Source of the DNA: Candidatus Parabeggiatoa sp. HSG14
GTDB taxonomy: Bacteria; Pseudomonadota; Gammaproteobacteria; Beggiatoales; Beggiatoaceae
NCBI GenBank assembly: GCA_030378085.1
Contig: JAUCGK010000393.1
Location: forward strand, 32,037 to 96,036
DNA length: 64,000 bases
Direction of reading: 5' to 3'
The notes under the pieces were generated by a model. The model had not been told where the DNA came from. It worked only from the letters and a program-made list of their open reading frames with translations, and ran no database searches. This document shows, piece after piece, positions 9,374 through 19,999 of the stretch (position 1 is the first letter of the stretch; the number at the start of each line of letters is the position of its first letter). The translations under genes and the position numbers were made by a program.

Positions 9374-12300
9374 ATTTCCCCTTCCTCTTCATCAGTTGCT
9401 GTGTCAGTAAATGGCTGTATTCCTAGTTCTACTGGAATAACCTTTTCAATACTGTTAGCTAAGGTAGCCACTGTCTGATTATCAAATATACTGCTCATGG
9501 GCAAGTTTATTTTGAGGGCTTTATGGAGCCGAGAAATTACTTGAGTAGCAAGCAAGGAATCTCCATTCAAATCAAAAAAATTGTCATGGATGCCTATCTG
9601 AGAAATACCCAGCAATTCTTGCCAGATACTGGCGAGCGTTTTTTCAATCTCATTACGTGGAGCCACATAATCCGTCGTCAATTCTTCAGGGCGTTGATGC
9701 GCTTGGAAGGAAGAAGTCACTGGCTGCCCTATCTCCTCATTTGAGGCAATTAAGACGCGCTGGCTGGATAGACTTTTTTCTTGAATCACGGCTGTGTCAA
9801 CCTTGACTTTTTTCAGGGTATAGTCTTCGATAACAACCAATTCCGCTCCCATTTCATCCATGATAGTAATATTATACTTAAACATACCCTGTTGATTTGT
9901 TTCTGCGTATCTGACATGGCTGTAGATTTTTTGAGGCAAATTACCATTTATTTTCACACGCCTATATGAAAACGGTAAACAACCTTGCTTGTCTTTGACA
10001 TACAGAAAGCTTGCGGCAATATCCAACAAAGCAGGATGTAATTTATAGTACTCGATATCGTTGGTATAAGACTCAGACAATTCCAGCAGAGCTAATCCCT
10101 GATTGATACCAAACTTGGCCCATTTAACATTTATCCAACGGGGGCCATAAGTTCTGAGGCGTGTTTCAAATTTAGTTATTTCCCCGATACCTTGCTCAGT
10201 GATAACAATTTCCTCTTCGCTACATTCCGCTTCAATTGCCTTGATTTCATATTTCTCGAAATCTTCTGCTATTGCGTTAACTTCTCCCCGGGTATGTTCT
10301 TGCCAATTGTCTTCCCCTAATCGGCTGACTACAAAAAATTCATAAATTTCTTGGTCAATGTCTTTCCGTTTTTTTAGAATAGTACGAACTTCTCTTTCCT
10401 CACCTTCTTCTAAAATCAATGGAGAAATGAAATAGACTTCCCTTATTTCAATCTGACTGGCAACAGAGTTTTCTGATAAAGAAAAAAGGTGATTTTCAAA
10501 AGCTGCTCTCACCATTTCCAAATAGGCTGTTCCGGGAAGTATTGCTTTTTCCATAAGCCTGTGTTCATCAAGAACCCAATACTGAGTGGTGTTATAATAG
10601 CCAATATAACTCTTTTCCTGATTTAGCTCGTCAACAACACATTTATCAAATAAGGGATGTCGTATATCAAATTCCTGAACACTAGAGTATTGGGAAAAAT
10701 CCTTTTCAAGTCCGGTTTTCAATTCCCTACGAAAATCTCTTGGTGAGACAATTACATGTGGCGATGTGCAACCGGAAAGAATCTTGCTAAATATCTTGAC
10801 ACCTGCGTCAGACCACCCTTGTCTTTTTATTTCATCTGCTATTTTTTGTTTCTTTACAGGAGAGATATTCGCCTGTTCTATCATTCCAAGTTCTTGCCAA
10901 ACCCCCCAATCAATTGAAATAGTAAATATATTATTTTGATGCGTATTGTAAAAGGCGAAAGCATCAAGAAAGGCATTGACAGCACTGTAATCTATTTGTC
11001 CAACAATCGGTGAAATCGAACTGAGCGAAGAACAGAGAATGAAGAAATCAAGTTTTGCTTCCTTTAAGGTTTTATCCAATAGATAAGTACCTTTTACCTT
11101 GGGGGCAAAAACCCTTTTTGTTTCTGCCACTGTTTTAGTATAAGTAAGTCCTTGTCCCAAAATCCCCGCAGTATGAATTATTCCATGAATAGTTCCAAAG
11201 CGTTCAATTGCCCATGCAGTCACGGATTGCATTTGTTCAGAATCCGAAACATCGGCACGAATAGCAAAAACTTCTGAACCTAAGTTTTCTATTTCTTTTA
11301 GTGTCCGTATTTTATTTTGTAGTTTTTGAGCTTTGCCGTCTGTGGAAACCCATGATAATGGTTTGAAATTTGTTTCCCCCTTATTGCTCCCTCGAACAAT
11401 AATAAGTCCAGCATCCGTTTTTTTTCTCTTTTCTTCATCCTGAGGAAAAGTGGTAACAGAAACAATCGGATGCTTGTTTAATACTTGTTCCCACTTATCT
11501 AAACTTAATAAGGGAGAATTATTTCTGTTGTCATCAAAATACCACCATCCCTCAGCCAATCCCCAAATCATATCGTCCCAGCGTTGTTGCTTTACGGTTT
11601 CTACCAGACACATTAAACCACTTGGCACCAATAATTTCAGTAAATTAGCTGTGGTTTTTTCTATGTTTTTTGTCGCATGTACAACATTATATCCGATTAT
11701 AATATCAAAAAAGTCCTTTTTATATCCTTGTTTTTCTGGGTCTTTTGATATATCAAACAAGCCGAATTTCATGTCATCCAAACCACGTTTAGATGCTTCT
11801 TTTTCGGCATTCCGTACAAATGATTTCCCCAAGTCAGTAAAATGGTATTCAACTTTGTAATTTTTCAAAGCTTCCAATACATAATGTGTCAACCCGCCTG
11901 TGCCACCGCCAACTTCCAATATTTTCAGAGTTCTTCCTTTATCCGCAATGGCAGAAAGTATCTCTCCCAAAAGCGTCATATAGAGCTTATCATTAGCATA
12001 TTCTGCTGTCTTATCCGCATTTTGTGCCAAAATACCACCTGGAGTCCCATCAGGATATAACACATTGATAGGCACTATTTCCCCGCTCAAAGCTTTTCCA
12101 TAGTGGGTTGTACAATGTTCTAAAATATTTACGATACCTTGAAATTGAGGAAATTTCTGGTAAAATTCTTTTTTCAGAATAGCTGGCTCTTTGACTTGCT
12201 CCACGTTGAGAAATTCTATATGCTCACCTTCCACCTTCACAAAATTGTCCTCAGCCAATACATTGAGAAAGAAATTATAAAATTTCTCAAACTGTGGCAT

Positions 12301-15300
12301 TATCCCCAATGCCGTCTTTAACTCCGCCTTCTTATAATGCTCTCCCTTACTGAGTGCTATCGTCTTAGAAAAGTAATAAGAATATATAAAGCTGGTACAC
12401 AAGTTATCTAGGCTTTGTTGAAGTCCCTCGTGATAAGCCAACCCCTTTATCGCTAACGTTTTTTCTAACCTGGCTTCAACTTCATTGACAAAGTTAACTT
12501 CCTGTTTTACAGTCAAAGGTTCCTGAGTGATTTCTCGTTTTTTGGTAGACAACCAAGACTCCCACTCCTCTTTTGCTGGAAAGTCTGAACGGCCTGTCAG
12601 AATTAGTTTCGCCTCCCCCTGCTCAGCAATATATTTTGCAAAAGCGAGTCCCATAGAACCTAATCCACCTGTAATGAGATAGACTCCCCGCTCCCTTAAC
12701 CTGTTGAAAGATTTTGATAATCTAATCGGTTTAAAATCTTCAATCCAACGTTCATTTTCCCGATAAGCCATAATCGGTGTGTCAGATTTTGAAGTAATGT
12801 CCTCTATCAAGTCATTTATTATTGTCGACGTGTTCAAAGCACCTTGAGGTAAAACAATATCAATACTACAACACTTTATATTTGGATATTCTTTTGGAAT
12901 CACCCGCACTGGGCCAAGCAGCGTCGCCTTTTCAGGATACTGTAAGTCTTTTCCTAACACCGCCTGCATATTGTTTGACACCACTGTTATTGCCAATTCA
13001 GCGGTCACATTCTGTTTGCTAAACGCCTGGGTCAAAAAGAGTAGACTATAAAACCCTAAATACTGTGCCTTATCTACCGCTTCAATACTTACTCCCTCAA
13101 TGCCCGTTTCAGTGTATGTTGTGATATTCCACAAATGCACAATGGTTTTCGGCATTTTTTCCTGTGCATCAAGTTCACGGAATAAGGTTTGGTACTCATC
13201 AGCACTTTCTGGGTTTAGGCTAAATGTATTTTCATCTAACTGTGTAAATGCAGTACCCACTTGCACGGTAATGACTTTTTGTCCCACTTGTCGCAACCGT
13301 TGCGCTAATTGAGTCCCTAAGTTACATTCATCAACAAAGAGTAACCAGTTATAAACCTCCGAGATTTCTAAAATATCGGAAATCCGTGGAGAACGTTTCC
13401 AGAAAGGCACATAAAACCAATCAGCTATCTCTGTTTTTTTGTCGCGTAGCGCAGAGACCTCCGGAGTTTTCCAATGCTTTGCGGTTTCTTGGCGTTGTTT
13501 TGGCAACTCAATCCAATAACGTTTCCGTTCAAAAGGATAAGTAGGCAAAGGCAAACGGTGGCGTTGCTCGTTAGCATAGAATCCTGCCCAGTCGGTTTTT
13601 ACGCCAGCCAGCCAAAGTTTGCCTAATGTCATCAGTAAAAATGCCACATCGGACTGATTGTCTTGTGGATGCCGTATTGAAGATAATACAACCTGTTCAG
13701 GCTTTTTATCTGGATGACGTTGAACAAAGCTTTTTAAGGTTCTCCCAGCTCCCACTTCCAACAAAATTCGACTTGGTTCTTGTAATAATTGTTGTATACC
13801 ATCAGCAAAACGTACTGTTTGACGTAGATGTTGTGCATAATAATTTGGATCAATAGCTTGTTCTGGTGTAATCCAAGTACCACTGACATTAGAAATATAA
13901 GGTATTTTAGGCGGTTGTAATTGAACTCGTTTGACATGCTGTGCAAAAGATTCTAAAATAGGAGTCATCATTTCAGAATGAAAAGCATGGGACGTATGCA
14001 AACGGCGACACTCTATTTCTTTATTTTTTAAATTCTTTTCAAATGCGTTTATCGCTTTTATGGAACCAGAAACTACACAACGAGTAGGTTCGTTGATCGT
14101 TGCCATATCCAGCTCTTTATCCAAGAAGGGTTCTACTTCCGTTGGTGACAACGGTACAGCGAGCATAGCACCGTGAGGCAATTGTTGCATCATTTTTCCG
14201 CGTGTTGCTACTAATGCTAAAGCGTCTTCTAAAGAAAATACATCTGCCAAACAGGCAGCCACATATTCACCAATACTATGCCCAATCATCGCTTGAGGCT
14301 TTATGCCATAAGACATCCATAATTTAGCAAGCGCGTATTCAATGACAAATAATACCGGCTGAGCGATAACGGTTTGTTCAAGTGATGCTGCTTCCTTAGC
14401 TTCTATATTGTTGGGATACCATAGTTGACGCAAATCAAGTTTTAAATGTGGCTTTAAAATTTCAGCGCAAATATCAATCTGTTCTCGAAAAGTGGTTTCA
14501 GTTTGATAAAGTTCCAAACCCATATTGACATATTGCGTTCCTTGCCCAGAAAACATAAAGGCGATAGGCCGCTCTTTTGGCTCATGGTAGTTAGTAAAAA
14601 TCCCTTCCCCTTTGCTGGGAGTTAACGATTGCTCCAGTGCCAGCACCGCATTTTCAACGGTTTGGCAAAGTACTATACGTTTATGATTAAAGACTTTTCG
14701 CCCAACTTGCTGCGTGTAGGCAACATCAGCTAGACTTATACTTGGATGCTGTTTTAAGTGTGTTGCCAAATTAGCCGTGGCAGTCTCCAATGCCGAGCGC
14801 GTCTTGGCTGATAATATTAACAATTGCCATGAACGGGAAGAACTTGATTTTTCAAGAGGTGGGGCTTCTTCAATGATAACATGGGCATTGGTCCCCCCTA
14901 TACCAAAGGAACTGATACCCGCACGACGGGGAGTGCTTTTCCAATCAGACAAGGTATTGTTCACAAAAAAAGGGCTGTTGGCAAAATCAATTTCTGGATT
15001 AGGTTGCTCAAAGTGCAAACTGGGCGGAATTTTATGGTGTTTGAGTGCTAATACCGTTTTAATTAAACCAGCAATACCTGCCGCTTCGTCCAGATGTCCA
15101 AAATTGCTTTTTACAGAACCAATGGCACAAAAACCTTTTTTCTGGGTATGAAGACGAAAAGCTTGAGTTAAAGCTTCTATTTCAATAGGATCACCCAACG
15201 CGGTGCCAGTACCATGCGTCTCAATATAAGAGAGTGTTTCAGGATCAACCTTGGCAATGGCTTGTGCTTCGGCAATTACTTCGGTTTGGCCCTCAACGCT

Positions 15301-16155
15301 GGGCGCGGTGTAACCCACTTTGGCCGCACCATCATTATTTACAGCCGATCCCGTGATGACGGCATGAATATAGTCACCGTCCTCAAGGGCATCTTCTAAA
15401 CGCTTGAGTACTACAATGCCAACACCGTTACCGCTGACAGTGCCTTTTGCCTTGGCATCAAAAGCACGACAATGACCGTCTGGCGAACTAATACCACTTT
15501 CCTGATATAAGTATCCTTGTTTTTGTGGTACTTGTATACCAACCCCCCCTGCCAATACCATATCACTATGATAATCCAATAAACTTTGGCAAGCCATCTG
15601 CACCGCAACCAGAGAAGTGGAACAGGCGGTACTGATATTAATACTGGGGCCTTTTAAGTTCAATTTGTAAGAAACGCGCGTGGGCATAAAATCTTTATTG
15701 CTGCCCATTAAGAGCTGAAAACTACTCACAGTTTGAATAACATCAGGATTGGATACCAAATTGTTCAACAAATAGGTACTCATACCTGCACCAGCGTAAA
15801 CACCAATTTTGCCGGAATAAGTATCAGGATTATAGCCGCTACTTTCTAAAACCTCGGCAGCACATTCCAAAAAAAGACGATGTTGTGGATCTGTTATTGA
15901 AGCTTCTTTAGGGGTCAAATCAAAGAATGACGCATCAAACAAGTCGATGTCTTCCAATACAGCATGTGCTTTCACATAATTGGGATCATTCAATATGGCT
16001 GGTTCAATACCTTGGGCGGCTAATTCCTCATGAGTGAAGAATGAAACGGATTCAACACCCTCACGGAGATTTTGCCAAAATTCATCAATATTCCGTGCTT
16101 TAGGAAACCGACACGTCATGCCGATAATGGCAATGTGTTCTGAAATATCATTCAT
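9370..16155 (-). CDS. PKS E: KS-AT-KR(with embedded C-MT)-DH-carrier
   Basis: Single-module type I polyketide synthase of 2261 aa. KS starts near residue 8 with Cys in TACSTSLVAV (near 178). AT has GHSIGEY (near 626) and HAFH (near 725), a malonyl-CoA signature. The KR structural part precedes the NADPH motif GGLGSMGL (near 1163). After the first strand-helix units the KR is interrupted by about 400 residues holding a SAM methyltransferase (EVGGGTGGLT near 1415). KR then resumes (EVFAIRADVSD near 1628) and ends with Ser and Tyr (GQIDYSAVNAF). DH follows KR; its motif reads HRLMEKAILP, with Glu where Gly is usual, and HPALLD is intact. The carrier motif is NGDSL near 2195. It probably adds a C2 unit with an alpha-methyl to the Thr loaded by gene D. 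The C-terminus DEEEGEI is acidic and fits the docking domain of gene F. Confidence 0.93.
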   Translation of the reverse strand: MNDISEHIAIIGMTCRFPKARNIDEFWQNLREGVESVSFFTHEELAAQGIEPAILNDPNYVKAHAVLEDIDLFDASFFDLTPKEASITDPQHRLFLECAAEVLESSGYNPDTYSGKIGVYAGAGMSTYLLNNLVSNPDVIQTVSSFQLLMGSNKDFMPTRVSYKLNLKGPSINISTACSTSLVAVQMACQSLLDYHSDMVLAGGVGIQVPQKQGYLYQESGISSPDGHCRAFDAKAKGTVSGNGVGIVVLKRLEDALEDGDYIHAVITGSAVNNDGAAKVGYTAPSVEGQTEVIAEAQAIAKVDPETLSYIETHGTGTALGDPIEIEALTQAFRLHTQKKGFCAIGSVKSNFGHLDEAAGIAGLIKTVLALKHHKIPPSLHFEQPNPEIDFANSPFFVNNTLSDWKSTPRRAGISSFGIGGTNAHVIIEEAPPLEKSSSSRSWQLLILSAKTRSALETATANLATHLKQHPSISLADVAYTQQVGRKVFNHKRIVLCQTVENAVLALEQSLTPSKGEGIFTNYHEPKERPIAFMFSGQGTQYVNMGLELYQTETTFREQIDICAEILKPHLKLDLRQLWYPNNIEAKEAASLEQTVIAQPVLFVIEYALAKLWMSYGIKPQAMIGHSIGEYVAACLADVFSLEDALALVATRGKMMQQLPHGAMLAVPLSPTEVEPFLDKELDMATINEPTRCVVSGSIKAINAFEKNLKNKEIECRRLHTSHAFHSEMMTPILESFAQHVKRVQLQPPKIPYISNVSGTWITPEQAIDPNYYAQHLRQTVRFADGIQQLLQEPSRILLEVGAGRTLKSFVQRHPDKKPEQVVLSSIRHPQDNQSDVAFLLMTLGKLWLAGVKTDWAGFYANEQRHRLPLPTYPFERKRYWIELPKQRQETAKHWKTPEVSALRDKKTEIADWFYVPFWKRSPRISDILEISEVYNWLLFVDECNLGTQLAQRLRQVGQKVITVQVGTAFTQLDENTFSLNPESADEYQTLFRELDAQEKMPKTIVHLWNITTYTETGIEGVSIEAVDKAQYLGFYSLLFLTQAFSKQNVTAELAITVVSNNMQAVLGKDLQYPEKATLLGPVRVIPKEYPNIKCCSIDIVLPQGALNTSTIINDLIEDITSKSDTPIMAYRENERWIEDFKPIRLSKSFNRLRERGVYLITGGLGSMGLAFAKYIAEQGEAKLILTGRSDFPAKEEWESWLSTKKREITQEPLTVKQEVNFVNEVEARLEKTLAIKGLAYHEGLQQSLDNLCTSFIYSYYFSKTIALSKGEHYKKAELKTALGIMPQFEKFYNFFLNVLAEDNFVKVEGEHIEFLNVEQVKEPAILKKEFYQKFPQFQGIVNILEHCTTHYGKALSGEIVPINVLYPDGTPGGILAQNADKTAEYANDKLYMTLLGEILSAIADKGRTLKILEVGGGTGGLTHYVLEALKNYKVEYHFTDLGKSFVRNAEKEASKRGLDDMKFGLFDISKDPEKQGYKKDFFDIIIGYNVVHATKNIEKTTANLLKLLVPSGLMCLVETVKQQRWDDMIWGLAEGWWYFDDNRNNSPLLSLDKWEQVLNKHPIVSVTTFPQDEEKRKKTDAGLIIVRGSNKGETNFKPLSWVSTDGKAQKLQNKIRTLKEIENLGSEVFAIRADVSDSEQMQSVTAWAIERFGTIHGIIHTAGILGQGLTYTKTVAETKRVFAPKVKGTYLLDKTLKEAKLDFFILCSSLSSISPIVGQIDYSAVNAFLDAFAFYNTHQNNIFTISIDWGVWQELGMIEQANISPVKKQKIADEIKRQGWSDAGVKIFSKILSGCTSPHVIVSPRDFRRELKTGLEKDFSQYSSVQEFDIRHPLFDKCVVDELNQEKSYIGYYNTTQYWVLDEHRLMEKAILPGTAYLEMVRAAFENHLFSLSENSVASQIEIREVYFISPLILEEGEEREVRTILKKRKDIDQEIYEFFVVSRLGEDNWQEHTRGEVNAIAEDFEKYEIKAIEAECSEEEIVITEQGIGEITKFETRLRTYGPRWINVKWAKFGINQGLALLELSESYTNDIEYYKLHPALLDIAASFLYVKDKQGCLPFSYRRVKINGNLPQKIYSHVRYAETNQQGMFKYNITIMDEMGAELVVIEDYTLKKVKVDTAVIQEKSLSSQRVLIASNEEIGQPVTSSFQAHQRPEELTTDYVAPRNEIEKTLASIWQELLGISQIGIHDNFFDLNGDSLLATQVISRLHKALKINLPMSSIFDNQTVATLANSIEKVIPVELGIQPFTDTATDEEEGEI
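11325..12543 (-). other. C-methyltransferase inserted inside the KR domain of PKS E
   Basis: Residues about 1205-1610 of PKS E interrupt the ketoreductase between its first Rossmann segment (LILTGRSDFP, EEWESWL) and the second (IENLGSEVFAI). In the paralogous PKS C the same two segments are joined by about 15 residues. The insert has a helical N-terminal part and a SAM-binding fold (LEVGGGTGGLT, FTDLGKSF, FDIIIGYNVVHAT). It is likely to methylate the alpha carbon of the beta-keto intermediate. Confidence 0.85.
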
Positions 16156-16180
16156 TTTATGTAGTTAATGGTTATTTATT

Positions 16181-16627
16181 CTATTTTTTATTCAATTCAG
16201 CCGCGACACGTTGTCCTTCTTTAAATTCAGAAGCAAAACTTTTTTTGGCTTTTTTCGGATCAAAATCACGCAAGGTACCGCCAGACTCAAAATGTCGCAC
16301 AAATATTTTTCCAATTGCGTAAGTGGCAGCTCCCTCAAGAATTGGTAGAGTAAGCATGCCAGATGTTTGACCGATACCAGGTATTATTTTAAGTGTGCTG
16401 GCTATTGGACTGATTATAGAAAGTGGCATTATGCCGCCTAACAAAGTAGTTATAAGAAAATCACCAATTTTTCTAGAAAATTCGATGCCATATAAAATTG
16501 CCAATGCTTTCAGCATTTTTAGCCGAAGACTTGAGATGGCAACCAAATCTAGTAAAGGTACGGGAATTAAAGCCGTTGCCATAGAGCTGGCTACATAATT
16601 TCTTATAACAACACTGGTTTTATCCAT
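16181..16627 (-). CDS. DUF697/YcjF-like small membrane protein
   Basis: Protein of about 148 aa if started at ATG 16627 (MDKTSVVIRNYV). A longer frame open to 16828 would overlap the end of gene D by 131 bp and read through the palindrome at 16653-16685, so I prefer the inner start; no clear Shine-Dalgarno is seen. It resembles the DUF697 (YcjF-like) family: ALIPVPLLDLVAI near residue 20, LYGIEFSR, two or three hydrophobic segments, a Gly-rich IPGIG turn, and the C-terminal HFESGGTLRDFD stretch. The family's function is not settled; membrane association is likely. It sits between gene D and gene E (25 bp to the ATG of E), in the middle of the assembly line. A role in biosynthesis, for example anchoring or export, is only a guess from position. 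It may simply be a passenger gene. Confidence 0.7.
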   Translation of the reverse strand: MDKTSVVIRNYVASSMATALIPVPLLDLVAISSLRLKMLKALAILYGIEFSRKIGDFLITTLLGGIMPLSIISPIASTLKIIPGIGQTSGMLTLPILEGAATYAIGKIFVRHFESGGTLRDFDPKKAKKSFASEFKEGQRVAAELNKK

Positions 16628-16652
16628 TTTATCTGGTGACGTTGTTATATTA

Positions 16653-16685
16653 AGACCTGCCAGGTTTTGGAAACCTGGCTGGTCT
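16653..16685. repeat. REP-like palindrome after gene D
   Basis: Inverted repeat with 15-nt arms (agacctgccaggttt on the left), one mismatch and a 3-nt loop, lying 12 bp after the stop of gene D. No long T run follows in the transcription direction, so it is a poor intrinsic terminator. The arm sequence resembles dispersed palindromes of several bacteria. It could stabilise the 3' end of the upstream message or limit read-through into the downstream genes. Confidence 0.75.
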
Positions 16686-16697
16686 GATGAAAGGTTA

Positions 16698-19600
16698 TTA
16701 TCTGTTTTGTTTACGCCGTTTTTGAGCAGCCTGTCGTTTTTCAGCCCGATTTTGTATAAGTTGTACAGTGGTTGTTTTGGTTTCCTCCGTGTTTTGTGTT
16801 TGACTGAAATATTCAGCCAACGCACCAATGGTCGGATACTTAAACAACTGTACCACAGGAATATCCTTATTGAGGATTTCCTTTAATTTTTTACGCACTT
16901 CAATAATCAGCACTGAATGTGCTCCCAAATCAAATACATTATCTTGGATACCGACTTTTTCCACGCCAAGCATTTCTTGCCACACCGTAGCCAGTACACG
17001 CTCTAACTCACTTTGCGGGGCAATGTATGTGGTTTCCATCTCTGGCCTTGTTTGATCCGGCACGGGTAATGCGCGAATATCGACCTTACCGCTCGGTGTC
17101 AGTGGAAATGCCTCTAACATCACAAAGGTAGCTGGTACCATATAGTCCGGCAATTTTTTTGTCAGAAAACGGCGCAACTCATCTATGTTAGGATTTTGGT
17201 CAGTCACATTCAAATAGGCTATCAAGCGGGCATCATCGGTTTGTTTTTGAGCCATCACGATACTCTCTTGCACAGCAGGATGCGCTGTCAGCACTGTTTC
17301 AATTTCACCTAATTCAATGCGGAACCCACGAATTTTAACTTGATTATCAATACGACCAAGATATTCAATATCACCGTTTGAGAGATAACGCGCCAAATCA
17401 CCTGTTTTATACAAACGGCATTCTAACAGATCATGAGCCATTGTCAATAGAATAAATTTTTCGGCTGTCAATGTAGGGCGATTAAGATAGCCTTGTGCCA
17501 AGCCCGCACCACCAACGTGCAATTCACCAGGCACACCAATAGGTACAGGCTGTCCATACTGATCTAATATATAAACCTGTAAATCTGGAATAGCACAACC
17601 AATCGCACTGCCCTGACTCTTCAAATCGGCGATACTCAATGGGCGATAGGTGACATGTACAGTGGTTTCCGTGATACCATACATATTAACCAATTGTGGT
17701 TTTTGATCACCGTGTCGTTCAAACCAAGGTCGTAAACTTGGTATATCCAAGGCTTCGCCCCCGAAGATGACTGTACGTAAATTCAGTGGTTTTGCAACAT
17801 CAGAACTTTTGTCAACTTGAATAAGTTGACGAAACGCCGACGGTGTTTGATTAAGTACAGTGACACCTTCGCTGTCAACCAAATCATAAAAGGCTTCTGG
17901 GGAGCGGCTTATTAAATAAGGGACAACAACAAGACGGCCTCCATAAAGGAGCGCGCCCCACAACTCCCAAACTGAAAAGTCAAAGGCATAAGAGTGGAAA
18001 AGAGTCCAGACATCTTTTTCGTTAAAATGATACCAAGATTGTGTCGCTGAAAACAGACGGGCTACGTTAGCATGAGTTACCAAAACGCCTTTGGGTTTAC
18101 CAGTAGAGCCTGATGTGTAAATCACATAAGCAATGTCTTCAGGTTTGGGCATTGGTAATTGTGCATTGATGAAATTATCACAGATTTTTGGCCAATCACT
18201 GTCCAAATAAACGACTTGGATTTTTTTCTCAACAACCGATTTCCAGTTTCCAATCTCCAATTTCTGTTGCGTTAACAAAATGGGTACTTGTGAATCTTCC
18301 AACATAAAAGCCAAACGCTCAGCCGGATAAGTTGGGTCTAATGGTACATAAGCACCGCCCGCTTTAAGAATTCCCAGTATGCCCACCACCATTTCTAAAG
18401 AACGTTCCACGCATAAGCCGACTAACACATTCGCACCAATGCCTAATTCTATCAGATGATGAGCAAGTTGGTTGGCTTTGGCGTTTAACTCACTGTAAGT
18501 CAGTTGTTGAGTTTCAAAAGTAACCGCTACCGCATCTGCTGTAATTGAAGCCTGTGCTACAAATAAGTCTATAAGGCTCTTATCACGAGGATAATTTGTT
18601 GTGGTACCATTAAATTCATAAAGTAGTTTTTGCTGCTCCGGTTTTGGCAGGATATTTAAACGTGCTATGGGTTGATTGGCATCCGTTAAAATACTGGCAA
18701 CCAACGTTTCAAAATGTTGAGTCAGTCGAACTATTCTCTCTTCTAAAAACAAATCGGTGTTATACCAAATTGTTGTGTGTAACCCATCGTGTCGTTCTTC
18801 AAAACTTAAAGTGAGGTCAAATTGACTCGTACCCCCTTTTGTCAATAAAGGACTGAATTGTATATTTTCCAATGAAAAATCAACAGATTCAATATTTTGC
18901 ATCACTACCATGACATCAAATAGTGGTGAACGACTCACATCGCGGTGCAAATTCAAATCTTGTACTAGACGGTCAAATGGATAGATTTGATGCTCATACG
19001 CTTCGAGCGTGGTACTTTTGATTTGTTGTAAAAAATCAGCAAAGGACATCTCACTTTGGTTTTGTGAACGCAACACCAACGTGTTAACATAAAAGCCAAT
19101 TTGATTTTCTAAATCTGCATGATCTCGTCCCGCTACTGGACTACCAACAATAATATCTTTTTGCTCAGTATAGCGATAAAACAACACGTTCACCAAGGCG
19201 ACTAGCGTCATAAATAAACTGACGTTGTGTTGGCGATTAAAATTCTGTAAATCAGGCAATGGTGTTGCTAAAAGGCAAGATAATTTTTTACCATTGTAAG
19301 TTTTGACGGGAGGACGCGGGAAATCAGTCGGTAAATTTAAAACCGGCATTTCACCTGCGAGTTTTTCGTGCCAATAATTCTGATGAACAGTGACAGTATC
19401 ACTTTGTAGTAAATTGTTTTGCCAATGTGCATAATCTCGGTAATGGATACGCAAGTCGGGAAGTGAATGATCTTGATTTTGGCAAAAAGCAACGTATAAC
19501 TGGAGAAATTCTCGCGATAACACATCTAGGCTCCAACCATCAGAGATGATGTGGTGCATATTAGATAATAATGCAAATTGATTATCCGCTAATTTCAACA

Positions 19601-19999
19601 GGGACATTCTAATAAGTGGCCCGTTTTCTAAGTCAAACTCGGTATGGGTATCTTCAAGGGCTAATTCTTCGGCGCGTTGTTGTGGATTAACCTCAGTTGT
19701 TAAGTCCACAAAACCCATTTGTGCCTCTATTTGGGAGTGAATCTGTTGTCGAGGTTCATTTTCTACACTGATAAAAGTTGTCCGCAAAGATTCATGGCGT
19801 TCTACCAAGGTTATAAAAGCACGTTCAAAAGCCACCTGTTCTATCTTACCTTTTAAAAGTAGGGCTGAAGCCATGTGGTAAGCTGCACTCCCTCCTTCCA
19901 TTTGCGCCAGTACCCATAAACGCCGTTGGGCATGAGATATGGGATAATGTACTGCATCAGGGATACGTTCAATGTCAAGATAGTCCGTAGTACTCCCTG
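16698..19999 (-). other. NRPS D module 5: C-A(Thr)-PCP with variant carrier motif
   Basis: Pocket from FDFSVWELW, VTVLNQ, IFGG and NMYGITETTVH gives DFWNIGMVHK, exactly the Thr code. The carrier motif is LGAHSV, with Ala for the second Gly; the Ser that carries phosphopantetheine is kept. The module hands over to PKS E through a basic C-terminal tail. Confidence 0.85.

Noticed and set aside
11450..11860. 136-codon plus-strand frame inside gene E
   Set aside because: It lies antisense to the embedded methyltransferase coding sequence and resembles no family; other plus-strand frames in the window are likewise antisense shadows.
16628..16828. N-terminal extension of the DUF697-like frame
   Set aside because: It overlaps the coding end of gene D, reads through the palindrome and does not look like the family; the start at 16627 fits better.
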